From Pseudomonas paralactis (lineage in GTDB: Bacteria; Pseudomonadota; Gammaproteobacteria; Pseudomonadales; Pseudomonadaceae), in the NCBI RefSeq assembly GCF_001439735.1, contig NZ_JYLN01000010.1, positions 151,818-215,817 of the forward strand: a DNA stretch of 64,000 nt. Direction: 5' to 3'. Made by a program: the position numbers and the translations under genes. Of the stretch, positions 7,763-16,275 are shown piece by piece. The stretch's first letter is position 1, and every line of letters starts with the position of its first letter. The notes under the pieces are model-generated. The model made no database searches and was not told the DNA's origin. It saw only the letters and a list, made by a program, of their open reading frames with translations.

Positions 7763-10360
7763 ATGCAGACCTCTTCCCGCTCCAGGCCGCTCCTGGGGGC
7801 GCAGCCTCGCTTCGCCCTGAATCCGCTCACCCGCTTGATACTCAAGGTATTGGCCGTCACGCCAGGCGCCTGGGGCGTCCACGCCGCGTTGGCGCAAGAG
7901 GTGCAGTTCAACGATGCATTCCTGCCGGAAGACTCACGCAATCTTGACCTCGGCAAATACCAGGCCGGCAACCCGGTGACCCCGGGGCAGTACCGTGCGG
8001 ACGTTATGCTCAACGGCCAGTTGAACAGTCGCCAGGACATTCGTATCGAGGCTCAGCCCGACGGCAGCAAGCCGGTGGTGTGCATGGACCATGGCTTGCT
8101 TGAGCGCCAGGGTGTGAATATCGCCAAACTGTCACCCGAAGCCAGCCAGGCGCTTGAGGGGCCAGGCTGCGCGGCGTTGAGCAGTTTGATTCAGGGCGCC
8201 AGTGCGAACTTCTCCCCGGAGAACCAGGCACTTGACCTCAGCATCCCTCAGGCGGCCTTGAAGCGTAACTCGCGCGGCTACGTCAGCCCTGAGCTGTGGG
8301 ACCGTGGCGTCACTGCAGGGATGCTCAGTTATAACTTCAATGCCAATCGCAACCGCACCCGCAGCGGCACCAATGACTCGGCGTTCCTGGGGCTCAATGC
8401 CGGCCTCAATCTGGGCGACTGGCGCTTGCGTCACAATGCCTCGATGAGCTGGCAATCGCGCAACGGTAGCCAGTACCAGGCGTTGGACAGCTACGCGCAA
8501 CGCGATATCACTGCGCTGAAAAGCCAGCTGACTGTGGGTGAGTCCAACACCAGCGGTGAGATCTTCGACACCTTGTCTTATCGCGGCGTGCAGTTGGCCA
8601 GTGATGACCGCATGTTGCCCGATTCCATGCGCGGGTACGCTCCAGTTATTCGAGGTATCGCGCGCACCAACGCACGCGTCACCGTTCGCCAGGCGGGTAA
8701 CGTGCTGCTGGAAACCACGGTCGCCCCCGGCGCCTTCGTGATTGACGATCTGTACTCCACCGGCTACGGCGGCGACCTCAACGTGAGCGTGGCCGAGGCG
8801 GACGGTACCGAACAAAACTTTATTGTGCCCTACGCCTCGGTCAGCCAGTTGCTGCGCCCTGGCACCTCGCGTTTCAGTGTCACCGCCGGGGAAACCCGCA
8901 ACAACTTCGTTGACGAGCAGACGCGCCTGCTGCAAGGCACGCTGCAATATGGCCTGAACAACACCTTCACCGGCTTTGGCGGTGTGCAATCGAGCGATGA
9001 CTACGCGGCCATCCTCACAGGCGTAGCGTTCGGCACGCCGATTGGCGCCATGGCGGTGGACGTGACGCACGCGCAGACCGATTTGGCTGCCGGCCGGGCA
9101 AAGGGGCAGAGCATGCGCCTGTCCTACAGCAAGAACATCCTCAGTACCGGCAGTAACTTTTCGGTAGCGGCCTATCGTTTTTCTACCCGTGACTACCTGG
9201 ACTTCAGCAATGCCGTGCAGCTGCTCGATGCCGAAAAAAACGGTTGGGACACCAGCGAGTTCGGCCGCCCGCGCAGCCGCTTGTCAGTCACCGCCGACCA
9301 AAGCTTCGGGCCCTGGGGTCAGGTGTCGATCAGCGGCTATGCCCAGAACTACTGGAACCAGCAGGGCAGCGACGTGCAGTACCAGTTCAGCTACAGCAAG
9401 CAGTTCAACCGGGTGAGTTTCAGCCTGAACGCCAACCGCAGCCGGATGGGCCTGGGCGATATGGAAAACAGTTTTCTGCTGACCATGAGCATGCCCCTGG
9501 AATTCGGCGGTCCGGGCTATGGGCCGCAAGTGACGGCACAGCTGGGCCGGGACACCCGAGGCCATTACAGCGAGCAGGCGGGTATCAGCGGCACCGCCGG
9601 CGAGGACCGCCAGTACGGCTACGGCGCTACCTTCGGCCATGACGGTGGCAGCAATACCAAGAGCGCAGCCCTCAACGGCCAGTACACCGGCGCCCGCGCC
9701 ATGCTCAGTGCCGCCCTGGGCCGGGGCGATGGCTATACCAGCGCGTCGGTGGGCGCCAGCGGCACTATGGTAGCCCATGCCGACGGGGTGACCATGACGC
9801 CTTATCGCGGCGAAACCATGGCCGTGGTCAGCGCCCCAGGCGCCGAGGGCGCGAAGGTCTCCGGCTATCCGGGCCTGAGGCTCGACGGCAGCGGCAACGC
9901 CGTGGTGCCCTACCTGCGCCCGTATGAATTGAACGAGGTGGCGATCGACCCGATCGGCAGCTCTCTGGACGTAGAGCTAAGTGAAACCAGCCAACAGACC
10001 GCACCGCGTGCCGGTGCAGTCGTGCACCTCAAATACACCACCAACCAGGGCCGCGCGGTGTTGCTCAATGTGCGCCTGGACGACGGCAGCAGCTTGCCCT
10101 TCGGCGCGGGCGTGACCGATGGCGAGGGGGCCACCGTGGGCGTGGTCGGGCAGGGCGGTCAACTGTATGCGCGAATCAAACCCGAAACGCGCCGCTTGCT
10201 GGTCAACTGGGGCAGCCAGGCGCAGCAGCAGTGTGCGCTGACGATCCCGCCTGGCCCCGGCGATGGGCAACAACTGCAACAAGTGGACGCCGTGTGTGCA
10301 GCCGGCAAACAGGTCGCTGACAGCGTGCAGCCCAACACCCAGCAAAAGGTAGCGTTATGA
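7763..10360 (+). CDS. outer-membrane fimbrial usher (PapC/FimD family)
   Basis: An 865-residue usher. After a signal peptide (about 1-45, cut near ALAQE) come the N-terminal periplasmic chaperone-binding domain (VQFNDAFL...NLDLGKY), the 24-stranded barrel with plug and usher signature (VAPGAFVIDDLYSTGYGGDLNV), and the C-terminal domains (GAVVHLKYTTNQGRAVLL, LPFGAGVTD). Length is normal for the family. It secretes and assembles the pilin and adhesin, and overlaps the adhesin gene by 4 bp. Confidence 0.95.
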   Translation: MQTSSRSRPLLGAQPRFALNPLTRLILKVLAVTPGAWGVHAALAQEVQFNDAFLPEDSRNLDLGKYQAGNPVTPGQYRADVMLNGQLNSRQDIRIEAQPDGSKPVVCMDHGLLERQGVNIAKLSPEASQALEGPGCAALSSLIQGASANFSPENQALDLSIPQAALKRNSRGYVSPELWDRGVTAGMLSYNFNANRNRTRSGTNDSAFLGLNAGLNLGDWRLRHNASMSWQSRNGSQYQALDSYAQRDITALKSQLTVGESNTSGEIFDTLSYRGVQLASDDRMLPDSMRGYAPVIRGIARTNARVTVRQAGNVLLETTVAPGAFVIDDLYSTGYGGDLNVSVAEADGTEQNFIVPYASVSQLLRPGTSRFSVTAGETRNNFVDEQTRLLQGTLQYGLNNTFTGFGGVQSSDDYAAILTGVAFGTPIGAMAVDVTHAQTDLAAGRAKGQSMRLSYSKNILSTGSNFSVAAYRFSTRDYLDFSNAVQLLDAEKNGWDTSEFGRPRSRLSVTADQSFGPWGQVSISGYAQNYWNQQGSDVQYQFSYSKQFNRVSFSLNANRSRMGLGDMENSFLLTMSMPLEFGGPGYGPQVTAQLGRDTRGHYSEQAGISGTAGEDRQYGYGATFGHDGGSNTKSAALNGQYTGARAMLSAALGRGDGYTSASVGASGTMVAHADGVTMTPYRGETMAVVSAPGAEGAKVSGYPGLRLDGSGNAVVPYLRPYELNEVAIDPIGSSLDVELSETSQQTAPRAGAVVHLKYTTNQGRAVLLNVRLDDGSSLPFGAGVTDGEGATVGVVGQGGQLYARIKPETRRLLVNWGSQAQQQCALTIPPGPGDGQQLQQVDAVCAAGKQVADSVQPNTQQKVAL

Positions 10361-11481
10361 ATATCGGCTCTTTGATCAAACTGGGGTTGTTGGGTGTGGC
10401 CTTGTGGGCCACGGCCGGCACGGCCATGGCGGTCACTTGTTCCTACATGGAAGGTACCCGGCCTGCCGTGGGCTCCATGCCGTTGCAAATCTCGGCTATC
10501 ACCGTCGGGCGGGATGTGCCGGTGGGCACTGAGGTTTACCGTCAGAAGTTCAGTATGGCCTTGGGCCAGGCAGTGAAGCTGGAATGTCTTGTCGCGCCGT
10601 TTCAGCAGTGGACCGACCTTACCGTTGAATCCAGCCAGGCCCTGGCCAATGTGACCAGTGGCACTTATGCCAATAAGGTCTACAAAACCAGCCTTCCCGG
10701 ATTGGGCGTTGCTTTCAATAGCAACGGTGGCCCGCTGCCCAGGCAAAGCACCAAGGCATGGACCACGTGTTCGGATGGTTTCAGATGCATCGTGCCGTTT
10801 GACGGGCCTTCGAACTTTGAACTGATCTTGATCAAGATCGGCGAGGTGACGCCGGGCGTGCTGGTGGGCAACACATTGCCGATCGTGAATCTGTTCGGCA
10901 ATTTCGGCGACGCCAGAATGACCGGCTTCAGGATGGGCATTTCCGGCAGCATCCAGATCGTCTCGCGCACCTGCAGCACACCGGATGTCTCGGTGCCCAT
11001 GGGCACCCACCTGGTCAACAAATTCACTGGCCTCAACAGCTCCACCGGCTGGACGGACTTCTCCATTGCGCTAAATGACTGCCCGGCGTTCAACGGCATA
11101 TTCTCCGCCGCGGGTCCCGGCTGGATTTCGCAAGGCGGTAGCTCACCCACAGGCACCGGCACCAGCGGAACCCGCGTCAACAACACACTGCAATACCGCA
11201 TCGACCCGGCTCGGACGGCCATCAATGCAGGCAACGGCATTCTGAGCCTCGACCCGAGCGCGGCCGGCACCGCGCCTGCCGCGACGGGCGTCGGCATTCA
11301 GGTCGCTACCAGCAACAGCGTTGCCCTGCCATTGGCGATCAATCAAAACACGGGCCTGACCCTCAGGAGTACCGAAAGCAGCTATGCCATCCCACTGCGA
11401 GCGCGCTACCTGCAAACCGGGGCCAAGGTCACGCCGGGGCCGGCGAATGCGTCGGCAACCTTCACGATCATTTATCAGTGA
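10357..11481 (+). CDS. fimbrial tip adhesin-like protein
   Basis: A 374-residue secreted protein (signal peptide ending TAMAVTC) with two parts: an N-terminal region unlike pilins (about 25-200, presumably the receptor-binding lectin domain) and a C-terminal pilin domain (about 205-374: SRTCSTPDVSVPMGTH..., LNDCPAF, ending ATFTIIYQ) that is the chaperone/usher-recognised part. Two-domain size and terminal position in the operon indicate a tip adhesin of the FimH/CupB6 type. Its receptor cannot be told from sequence. Confidence 0.85.
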   Translation: MNIGSLIKLGLLGVALWATAGTAMAVTCSYMEGTRPAVGSMPLQISAITVGRDVPVGTEVYRQKFSMALGQAVKLECLVAPFQQWTDLTVESSQALANVTSGTYANKVYKTSLPGLGVAFNSNGGPLPRQSTKAWTTCSDGFRCIVPFDGPSNFELILIKIGEVTPGVLVGNTLPIVNLFGNFGDARMTGFRMGISGSIQIVSRTCSTPDVSVPMGTHLVNKFTGLNSSTGWTDFSIALNDCPAFNGIFSAAGPGWISQGGSSPTGTGTSGTRVNNTLQYRIDPARTAINAGNGILSLDPSAAGTAPAATGVGIQVATSNSVALPLAINQNTGLTLRSTESSYAIPLRARYLQTGAKVTPGPANASATFTIIYQ

Positions 11482-11492
11482 GCGGTGGGAAC

Positions 11493-11945
11493 ATGACCAA
11501 TAAAGCGCTACGCATTCTGATTGCCGATGGGCAGCACTTCTTTCGCTTGAAAATCGAGCGGGCGTTGAACCAGTTGGGCTATTACCGTATCGCGCCGATA
11601 CATCGGCTGGATGAAGTCTTCAGTGCCGTGGAGTTCGGCGATACGCCGCTGGATGTGCTGATTATCAATGCCGCCCTGGCGCACAGCGTGAAGTTCGATT
11701 TGCTCTGGTTCATCAGGGACAACCCACAGATTCGTCATGTGTTGATCTATGGTCAGGGCGAACGCGCTTCGCCCGCGCTTGCGTGGTGCCATGTGCCCAA
11801 CGTGCTGATCAGCGCGGCGCCGTTGCCTGATCCGGAGGCGCTGGCGGCGTTTATGGGAAAGGTCGAGTGCAATACGGGTTGGAGTAATCAGGGCAGTGGG
11901 TCAAATAATCCATCAGGCGCCCAGCCCATCACTGTTTCAGGGTGA
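11493..11945 (+). CDS. stand-alone degenerate receiver-like protein
   Basis: A 150-residue single-domain protein resembling a CheY-like receiver (ALRILIADGQHFFRLKIERALNQLGY...). Only D12 of the acidic pocket remains, the phospho-acceptor position is N59 (VLIINAA), and the conserved Lys is not evident (VLISAAPLPD), so phosphorylation is unlikely. There is no output domain. A GTG at 11478 would overlap the adhesin stop, but the ATG at 11493 with a GGTGGGA sequence upstream is preferred. It appears to be the last gene of the fimbrial operon and may be a protein-interaction modulator of the Roc-like kinases or regulators (inference). The 3' end overlaps the convergent acetyltransferase gene. Confidence 0.75.
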   Translation: MTNKALRILIADGQHFFRLKIERALNQLGYYRIAPIHRLDEVFSAVEFGDTPLDVLIINAALAHSVKFDLLWFIRDNPQIRHVLIYGQGERASPALAWCHVPNVLISAAPLPDPEALAAFMGKVECNTGWSNQGSGSNNPSGAQPITVSG

Positions 11946-12337
11946 CCTGTGTGTTCGTCCCGTTGCTCTCTGAGTGCGATAAAACCGTGCTTCTTGTAGA
12001 AGTGAAGGCTGGGAACATTCTGCGAATACACGCTCAGTTGAAGTGAGGTTCTGGCTGCCTGCGCGTCCTTGAGCAATTGTGTACCGATACCACTGCCCTG
12101 ATGCTCAGGCGCGACAAACAGCGCCGCCAGGGTGTCTTCATATACGCAACTGAAGCCCAGCACTTTCCCGTCGGCTTCAAACACACGGGTCACGGCGCTG
12201 GGCAGGTAGACCTCGCGCATGGCGCCCAGTTGGTCATGCCAGAAGGCGGGGTCGATAAAGTGGTGGGCCAGGATGGACGCTTGCAGCCAAATATCCAGGA
12301 CGGGTTCCAGGTCGGCAGGTTGAAAGTGGCGAATCAT
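11888..12337 (-). CDS. GNAT-family N-acetyltransferase
   Basis: A 149-residue acetyltransferase with the acetyl-CoA binding motif A visible (LFVAPEHQGSGIGTQLLKDA) and a C-terminal motif B (YSQNVPSLHFYKKHGF). It resembles YjaB/YiiD-type enzymes that acetylate small molecules or toxins; the substrate is unknown. It overlaps the upstream MerR gene by 4 bp (ATGA), so the two are co-transcribed, and its 3' end overlaps the convergent receiver-like gene by 58 bp. Confidence 0.9.
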   Translation of the reverse strand: MIRHFQPADLEPVLDIWLQASILAHHFIDPAFWHDQLGAMREVYLPSAVTRVFEADGKVLGFSCVYEDTLAALFVAPEHQGSGIGTQLLKDAQAARTSLQLSVYSQNVPSLHFYKKHGFIALREQRDEHTGHPETVMGWAPDGLFDPLP

Positions 12338-12783
12338 AGTGCCTCAGTGTTTGAGTGAGCAGGCCGAACCCTGGCGAGACCGGCGCCGCCGCGCTTGAAG
12401 GTTCCTGCTGCTGCGATGGTGAGTAGGCGGCGAAAAGTCGGGCATTGTGCGTGGTTGGGGGCAGGGCAGGCGGCCGCATGGCGCAAGCCCCGGCTCATCG
12501 CCTGCAGGTGTTTGACCGTGGCATCAATCTCGTCGGCCTTGGACAGCAGCACCGCTCTATCCACATTGGCCTGGCCATTGGGTGACAGCATGGCGTGTAT
12601 CTCGTCCAGCGACAGGCCACCCGCCTGCCCGAGGGCGATGACCGCCAACTGCTCAACGACCGCTGCTGCGAAATGACGGCGAGCACCGGGCGGGCTGGTC
12701 GATGTAATCAACCCCTTCTTTTCATAAAAACGCAGCGTATGGGCAGCAATGCCCGTGCGTTTGACGACCTCGGTGATATCCAT
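12334..12783 (-). CDS. MerR-family transcriptional regulator
   Basis: A 149-residue regulator: N-terminal winged helix typical of MerR (MDITEVVKRTGIAAHTLRFYEKKGLI), dimerisation helix (about 80-115), and a C-terminal segment with two Cys (CPAPNHAQCPTFRRLL) that could bind a metal or sense redox state. It is divergent from a DUF2938 gene across a promoter with the over-long 19-bp spacer and dyad that MerR proteins untwist, so that gene is the likely target. It is co-transcribed with the acetyltransferase gene. Confidence 0.92.
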   Translation of the reverse strand: MDITEVVKRTGIAAHTLRFYEKKGLITSTSPPGARRHFAAAVVEQLAVIALGQAGGLSLDEIHAMLSPNGQANVDRAVLLSKADEIDATVKHLQAMSRGLRHAAACPAPNHAQCPTFRRLLTIAAAGTFKRGGAGLARVRPAHSNTEAL

Positions 12784-12793
12784 TGGCAGACCA

Positions 12794-12824
12794 TTGACTT
12801 GAAGTTGACTTCAACTTCTATGAT
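12794..12824 (+). promoter_or_regulatory. MerR-type promoter with embedded operator
   Basis: -35 TTGACT (12794-12799) and -10 TATGAT (12819-12824) are separated by 19 bp. The spacer holds the perfect palindrome GAAGTTGA-CT-TCAACTTC (12801-12818). This is the standard MerR-activated geometry and points to the DUF2938 gene at 12865. Confidence 0.85.
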
Positions 12825-12864
12825 GCCTGCGCAGGTTGAATGGGTCCATGACTAAGAGGTAGGT

Positions 12865-13359
12865 ATGACAGCGTTGGAAGGGGTTGCGCAGGTGGTGTTG
12901 TTGGGGGCAGGGGCTACCGTGGTGATGGATATGTGGATGCTGCTGATGAAGGTGCTTGGCGTTCCGACCCTGAATTTTGCGTTCGTAGGCCGTTGGGTCG
13001 GCCATGCGTGCCGGGGGCGATTTGCGCACTCAAGCATTGGGCAAGCGCTTCCCGTTCGAGGTGAAGTAGCCCTGGGTTGGATCGCGCATTACGTCACCGG
13101 AGTGGTGTTCGCGTGGGTGCTGGTGTGGATTGAAGGCGATGCGTGGTTGCTGGCGCCGACTTTTGTACCTGCACTGGCGTGGGGTGTTGTGACAGTGGCC
13201 GTTCCGCTGTTTGTGATACAGCCGGCCATGGGGGCCGGGTTTGCGTCGTCCAGGACGCCGACGCCAGGCAAGAACCGACTGCGCAGCCTGATCAACCACG
13301 GCGTGTTTGGTGTGGGTCTTTACCTGGCGGCGTGGGTGATCGCCTGGGCCTGGGTCTGA
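12865..13359 (+). CDS. DUF2938 integral membrane protein
   Basis: A 164-residue inner-membrane protein with about four hydrophobic helices (roughly 5-30, 68-88, 92-115, 142-162), matching the DUF2938 pattern (GAGATVVMDMWMLLMK..., GRWVGH, LGWIAHYVTGVVFA, PAMGAGFASSRTP). Function is not known. It stands behind a MerR-type promoter, so expression is probably induced by whatever the divergent regulator senses. Confidence 0.85.
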   Translation: MTALEGVAQVVLLGAGATVVMDMWMLLMKVLGVPTLNFAFVGRWVGHACRGRFAHSSIGQALPVRGEVALGWIAHYVTGVVFAWVLVWIEGDAWLLAPTFVPALAWGVVTVAVPLFVIQPAMGAGFASSRTPTPGKNRLRSLINHGVFGVGLYLAAWVIAWAWV

Positions 13360-13365
13360 TGCAGA

Positions 13366-13818
13366 TCAGCGCAGGAATTTGACGTACACGCACTCGGGGT
13401 CGTCTTCGTCGAGGTTCTCGATTTGCCCGCTGGGTATGAATCCGGCCTTTGTCATCAATGCCTGGGACGCGTGGTTGGAGGCGTTGGTGGAGGCGAACAA
13501 CTTCGGCGTCTTGCAGGCCGCCTCGGCCGCCGCCAGCAGGCGCAGGGCCACACCCTGGCGCTGGCAGGTCGGTGATACCACCACAAGGGCAATAAAACCG
13601 TGATCGAAAAAGTCGTGGGTGAGCACCAGGTACCCGGCGCACGCGTGGTCGTTGGCTGCCACCAGGCATTGCTGGTTAACCACGGCGTCGTGGATAAACA
13701 CGCGGCGGTGGGCATGGGCAGCCGCGTAGGCGTCCAGTTCAACCAGGGCGTGTACGTCGTCGGGTTGGGCCTGGCGGATCAGCCACTCTGTGGCGGTGGG
13801 GGAGCGGTGTTCAGTCAT
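13366..13818 (-). CDS. GNAT-family N-acetyltransferase
   Basis: A 150-residue acetyltransferase with motif A (LVVSPTCQRQGVALRLLAAAE) and motif B (FASTNASNHASQALMTKAGF). The ending (SGQIENLDEDDPECVYVKFL) is often seen in pseudomonad GNATs. The substrate is unknown. It converges on the DUF2938 gene with a 6-bp gap. Confidence 0.9.
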   Translation of the reverse strand: MTEHRSPTATEWLIRQAQPDDVHALVELDAYAAAHAHRRVFIHDAVVNQQCLVAANDHACAGYLVLTHDFFDHGFIALVVVSPTCQRQGVALRLLAAAEAACKTPKLFASTNASNHASQALMTKAGFIPSGQIENLDEDDPECVYVKFLR

Positions 13819-13915
13819 GGGCGTTCTGGTTTTTTCTTCTACGTGGCGAGTGCCGGCTTCACGTTCATGTATGAGTCCCTAGCGCATAGGGATAGCACAT
13901 TTTTATTACGCAACG

Positions 13916-14013
13916 GTAGGCGCGAGCTTGCTCGGGAAAAACTCTCAGGCGCCGTGTTCATTCAGAAAGTACGCGTCTGCGTTGACGATTTTCGCGAGCA
14001 AGCTCGCTTCTAC
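13916..14013. repeat. REP doublet (REPIN)
   Basis: Inverted REP arms (GTAGGCGCGAGCTTGCTCG... and TTCGCGAGCAAGCTCGCTTCTAC) around a variable centre, slightly diverged. It fills most of the 305-bp gap before the SDR gene. Confidence 0.9.
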
Positions 14014-14123
14014 AACAAAAAGGGAAATCTGTCGGCAACGGTTATCCGATTTTATGAAAATTTCTCTGAACTATCGCGCTCGGCACGCCCTCGCAACAGT
14101 ATCCATACACAGGAGGGAATCCG

Positions 14124-14981
14124 ATGAACCACTACCCAAAACCACCCTTCAATCCCCAGCAGCAGCCCGTTCCGGGCGACCAGCGCAAGATGGACCCAAT
14201 GCCTGATTGCGGTGAGCAAAGCTACAAAGGCTCGGGCCGTCTGGCCAACAAGATTGCATTGATCACCGGTGCCGACAGCGGTATCGGCCGCGCGGTGGCG
14301 ATTGCCTTTGCCCGCGAAGGGGCGGACGTCGCGGTGTCGTATCTGGACGAGCATGAGGACGCCAAGGAGACCGCTCGCTGGGTCGAAGCGGCAGGGCGCC
14401 AGTGCCTGTTGCTGCCCGGCGACCTGGGCGACGCGGCGCAGTGCACGGCGATCGTCAATGACACCGTCGAGAAGTTCGGCCGTATCGATGTGCTGGTCAA
14501 TAACGCTGCGTTCCAGATGACCTATAAGTCTCTGGAGGACATTCCCGACGAGGATTGGGTGAAAACCTTCAACGTCAATATCACGGCGATATTCCGCATC
14601 TGCAAGGCAGCGTTGCCGCATATGGCGCAAGGCAGTTCGATCATCAACACCTCGTCGGTCAATTCCGATATGCCCAACCCGACCCTGTTGCCCTATGCGG
14701 CCACCAAGGGTGCCATTGCCAACTTCACCGCCGGCCTTGCGCAGATGCTGGGCGAGCGTGGAATTCGGGTGAACAGCGTAGCGCCGGGGCCGATCTGGAC
14801 GCCGTTGATCGTGTCCACCATGCCCGAGGAGTCGGTGAAGCATTTCGGTGGCAACACGCCACTGGGCCGCCCAGGCCAGCCGGTGGAAGTGGCGCCCATC
14901 TATGTATTGCTGGCGTCGGATGAAGGCAGTTACATCTCTGGCGAGCGCTATGGCGTGACGGGGGGCAAGCCGATTCTTTGA
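14124..14981 (+). CDS. SDR-family oxidoreductase (YghA-like)
   Basis: A 285-residue short-chain dehydrogenase with the roughly 45-residue proline-rich N-terminal extension typical of YghA/general stress SDRs. The cofactor motif TGADSGIGRA, NNA motif (LVNNAAF), catalytic Ser region (NTSSVNS) and YxxxK (YAATK) are all present. A strong SD (AGGAGGG, about 14111) supports the start. Likely an NAD(P)-dependent alcohol/aldehyde or stress-related reductase; the substrate is unknown. Confidence 0.93.
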   Translation: MNHYPKPPFNPQQQPVPGDQRKMDPMPDCGEQSYKGSGRLANKIALITGADSGIGRAVAIAFAREGADVAVSYLDEHEDAKETARWVEAAGRQCLLLPGDLGDAAQCTAIVNDTVEKFGRIDVLVNNAAFQMTYKSLEDIPDEDWVKTFNVNITAIFRICKAALPHMAQGSSIINTSSVNSDMPNPTLLPYAATKGAIANFTAGLAQMLGERGIRVNSVAPGPIWTPLIVSTMPEESVKHFGGNTPLGRPGQPVEVAPIYVLLASDEGSYISGERYGVTGGKPIL

Positions 14982-15044
14982 ATCGGCACATCCCCCTGAT
15001 TCAAGCAGCGTTAAAATGTGAAAGGGGGCTTGCCCCCGATAGCG

Positions 15045-15520
15045 ATGGGTATCTACACAACTTTTGTAGCCACTGCCGACGCTAACCACGATGCGAAGCG
15101 AGCCGCTCTTGATCTTGCTCTTGATCTGCTTTTGATCTGAGGCGCCCCGTTAAACCACGCTGGCCGGAATTCGACAGGGATTTGGGGGGTAAACCGGCAG
15201 GGATGCCGGTTTAGCCGCCCCGCGCCATGGATGGCGCGTGGCGGCGGCCCCCCAAATCCATGGCGGATTACGGGCACACCGAGCCTAAGCGAGGTGCCGA
15301 GTGGTGGGGCAAGAGCCCTTTGGTTACTTTGGGCTGGGCCGGCATTCCGGCTCTTTTCCAAAGTGACCCGCTGTAAAAGCGGAACCAATAGCAGCCGTGA
15401 CTCAAATAACGGATATGTACTCGGTCAAAGTCCAGCATCCTGGTCGGCTCTTAGGCCGCCATCGGGGGCAAGCCCCCTCCCACAGGTCCGGCGTCACACC
15501 AAAGGTGTGTAGACACCCAT
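15045..15520. repeat. composite intergenic repeat bounded by a 20-bp inverted repeat
   Basis: This element fills much of the 700-bp gap between the SDR gene and the small DUF genes. ATGGGTATCTACACAACTTT (15045-15064) is repeated in inverted form at 15501-15520 (18 of 20 identical). The interior (15081-15420) is a second, longer copy of a repeat also found at 33740-33971. No coding potential is seen inside. REP-like GGGGGCTTGCCCCC motifs lie at both edges. Confidence 0.75.
15178..15259. other. predicted three-way-junction fold inside the repeat
   Basis: A perfect 12-bp outer stem (GGATTTGGGGGG 15178-15189 with CCCCCCAAATCC 15248-15259) encloses two perfect hairpins: TAAACCGGCA/TGCCGGTTTA (15190-15213) and CGCGCCAT/ATGGCGCG (15221-15238). 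The second genomic copy of the repeat lacks exactly this block. Confidence 0.7.
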
Positions 15521-15559
15521 GCCCCCGATAGCGACAAACCAGTCCACGCTTTGTTGACT

Positions 15560-15589
15560 GACACGCCCCGGACGGGGCGTGTCTTTTTT
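15560..15589 (+). terminator. rho-independent terminator
   Basis: GACACGCCCC-ggac-GGGGCGTGTC followed by TTTTTT: a 10-bp perfect stem with a T-tract, reading rightwards. It would end transcripts coming through the repeat from the SDR gene. Confidence 0.85.
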
Positions 15590-15686
15590 GTAGGAGCGAG
15601 CTTGCTCGCGAAAGACTCACGAGCGCCACGTCCCTTCAGGTTTACGCATTATCGTTAACGTTTTTCGCGAGCAAGCTCGCTCCTAC
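15590..15686. repeat. REP doublet (REPIN)
   Basis: Full-length doublet directly after the terminator T-tract. Its right arm (CTCCTAC) overlaps and supplies the TAG stop codon of the leftward small gene ending at 15683. Confidence 0.92.
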
Positions 15687-15922
15687 GTTCTCATCGCACG
15701 CCGTATACGCATCCACTCTCGATAAGCCGCAGTCCGCTGCGCATCCGCACGCTTCTTCGCCTCCGTGAAGCGCGCCCAGGTCGTTGCATCGCCGCTGTAG
15801 TGTTCGATGATGTTATACGCCTGCGCATCCAGTCGATCCGCTTCGAAAAACATCTGGGTGTTCTGCGCAATCTCCTCATCCCACGTTTGCCTGGTTGTGT
15901 AATCCAGCACCTGACTGTTCAT
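15683..15922 (-). CDS. small hypothetical protein (79 aa)
   Basis: A soluble, charged protein beginning MNSQVLDYTTRQTWDEEIAQ and ending REWMRIRRAMRT, predicted largely helical. Its ATG overlaps the stop of the upstream DUF6555-type gene by 4 bp (ATGA), which fixes the start and implies coupling; a longer frame to 16195 is only the antisense read of that gene. The stop codon lies within the REP doublet. I do not recognise a family. Confidence 0.75.
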   Translation of the reverse strand: MNSQVLDYTTRQTWDEEIAQNTQMFFEADRLDAQAYNIIEHYSGDATTWARFTEAKKRADAQRTAAYREWMRIRRAMRT

Positions 15923-16176
15923 TGTGTAACGCCCTCCGCCCACTGAATTTCTTCTGCCCCGCACCAGCGCACATCGGTAATGCCGTATTTTTCCGCCATC
16001 GGCTTGGACACGCGCTTGAGGTTGTTTTGACCGAACCTGGGGATGACCGCCACGCCGGCATCGCAACTGGCCCAGTGCCATGCTTCGGCATTGTTCATGC
16101 GTGCCGTACGCACGATAAAGGACCTCGGCTCGCCGTGAAGTTGATACTTGATGGTAAATAGCTCGTTGGTTTTCAT
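15919..16176 (-). CDS. DUF6555-like small protein
   Basis: An 85-residue protein (MKTNELFTIKYQLHGEPRSF..., NAEAWHWASCDAGVAVIPRFG, PMAEKYGITDVRWCGAEEIQW) matching, from memory, the Pseudomonas-restricted DUF6555 pattern. Function unknown. Upstream AGGGAGGCCTC gives an SD. It is the first gene of a two-gene unit with the 79-residue gene. Confidence 0.75.
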   Translation of the reverse strand: MKTNELFTIKYQLHGEPRSFIVRTARMNNAEAWHWASCDAGVAVIPRFGQNNLKRVSKPMAEKYGITDVRWCGAEEIQWAEGVTQ

Positions 16177-16275
16177 GAGGCCTCCCTATGCTCATGAACT
16201 ACAGATATTTGGCGTCAAAAAAAATTCAAAGAACTTGTCGGACAATTCGATGGGGGGCGGGCGGCGGTATGGCAG

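Noticed and set aside
15683..16195. 170-residue continuous minus-strand frame
   Set aside because: It covers the 79-aa gene plus an out-of-frame read of the DUF6555-like gene; the ATGA overlap shows two separate genes.
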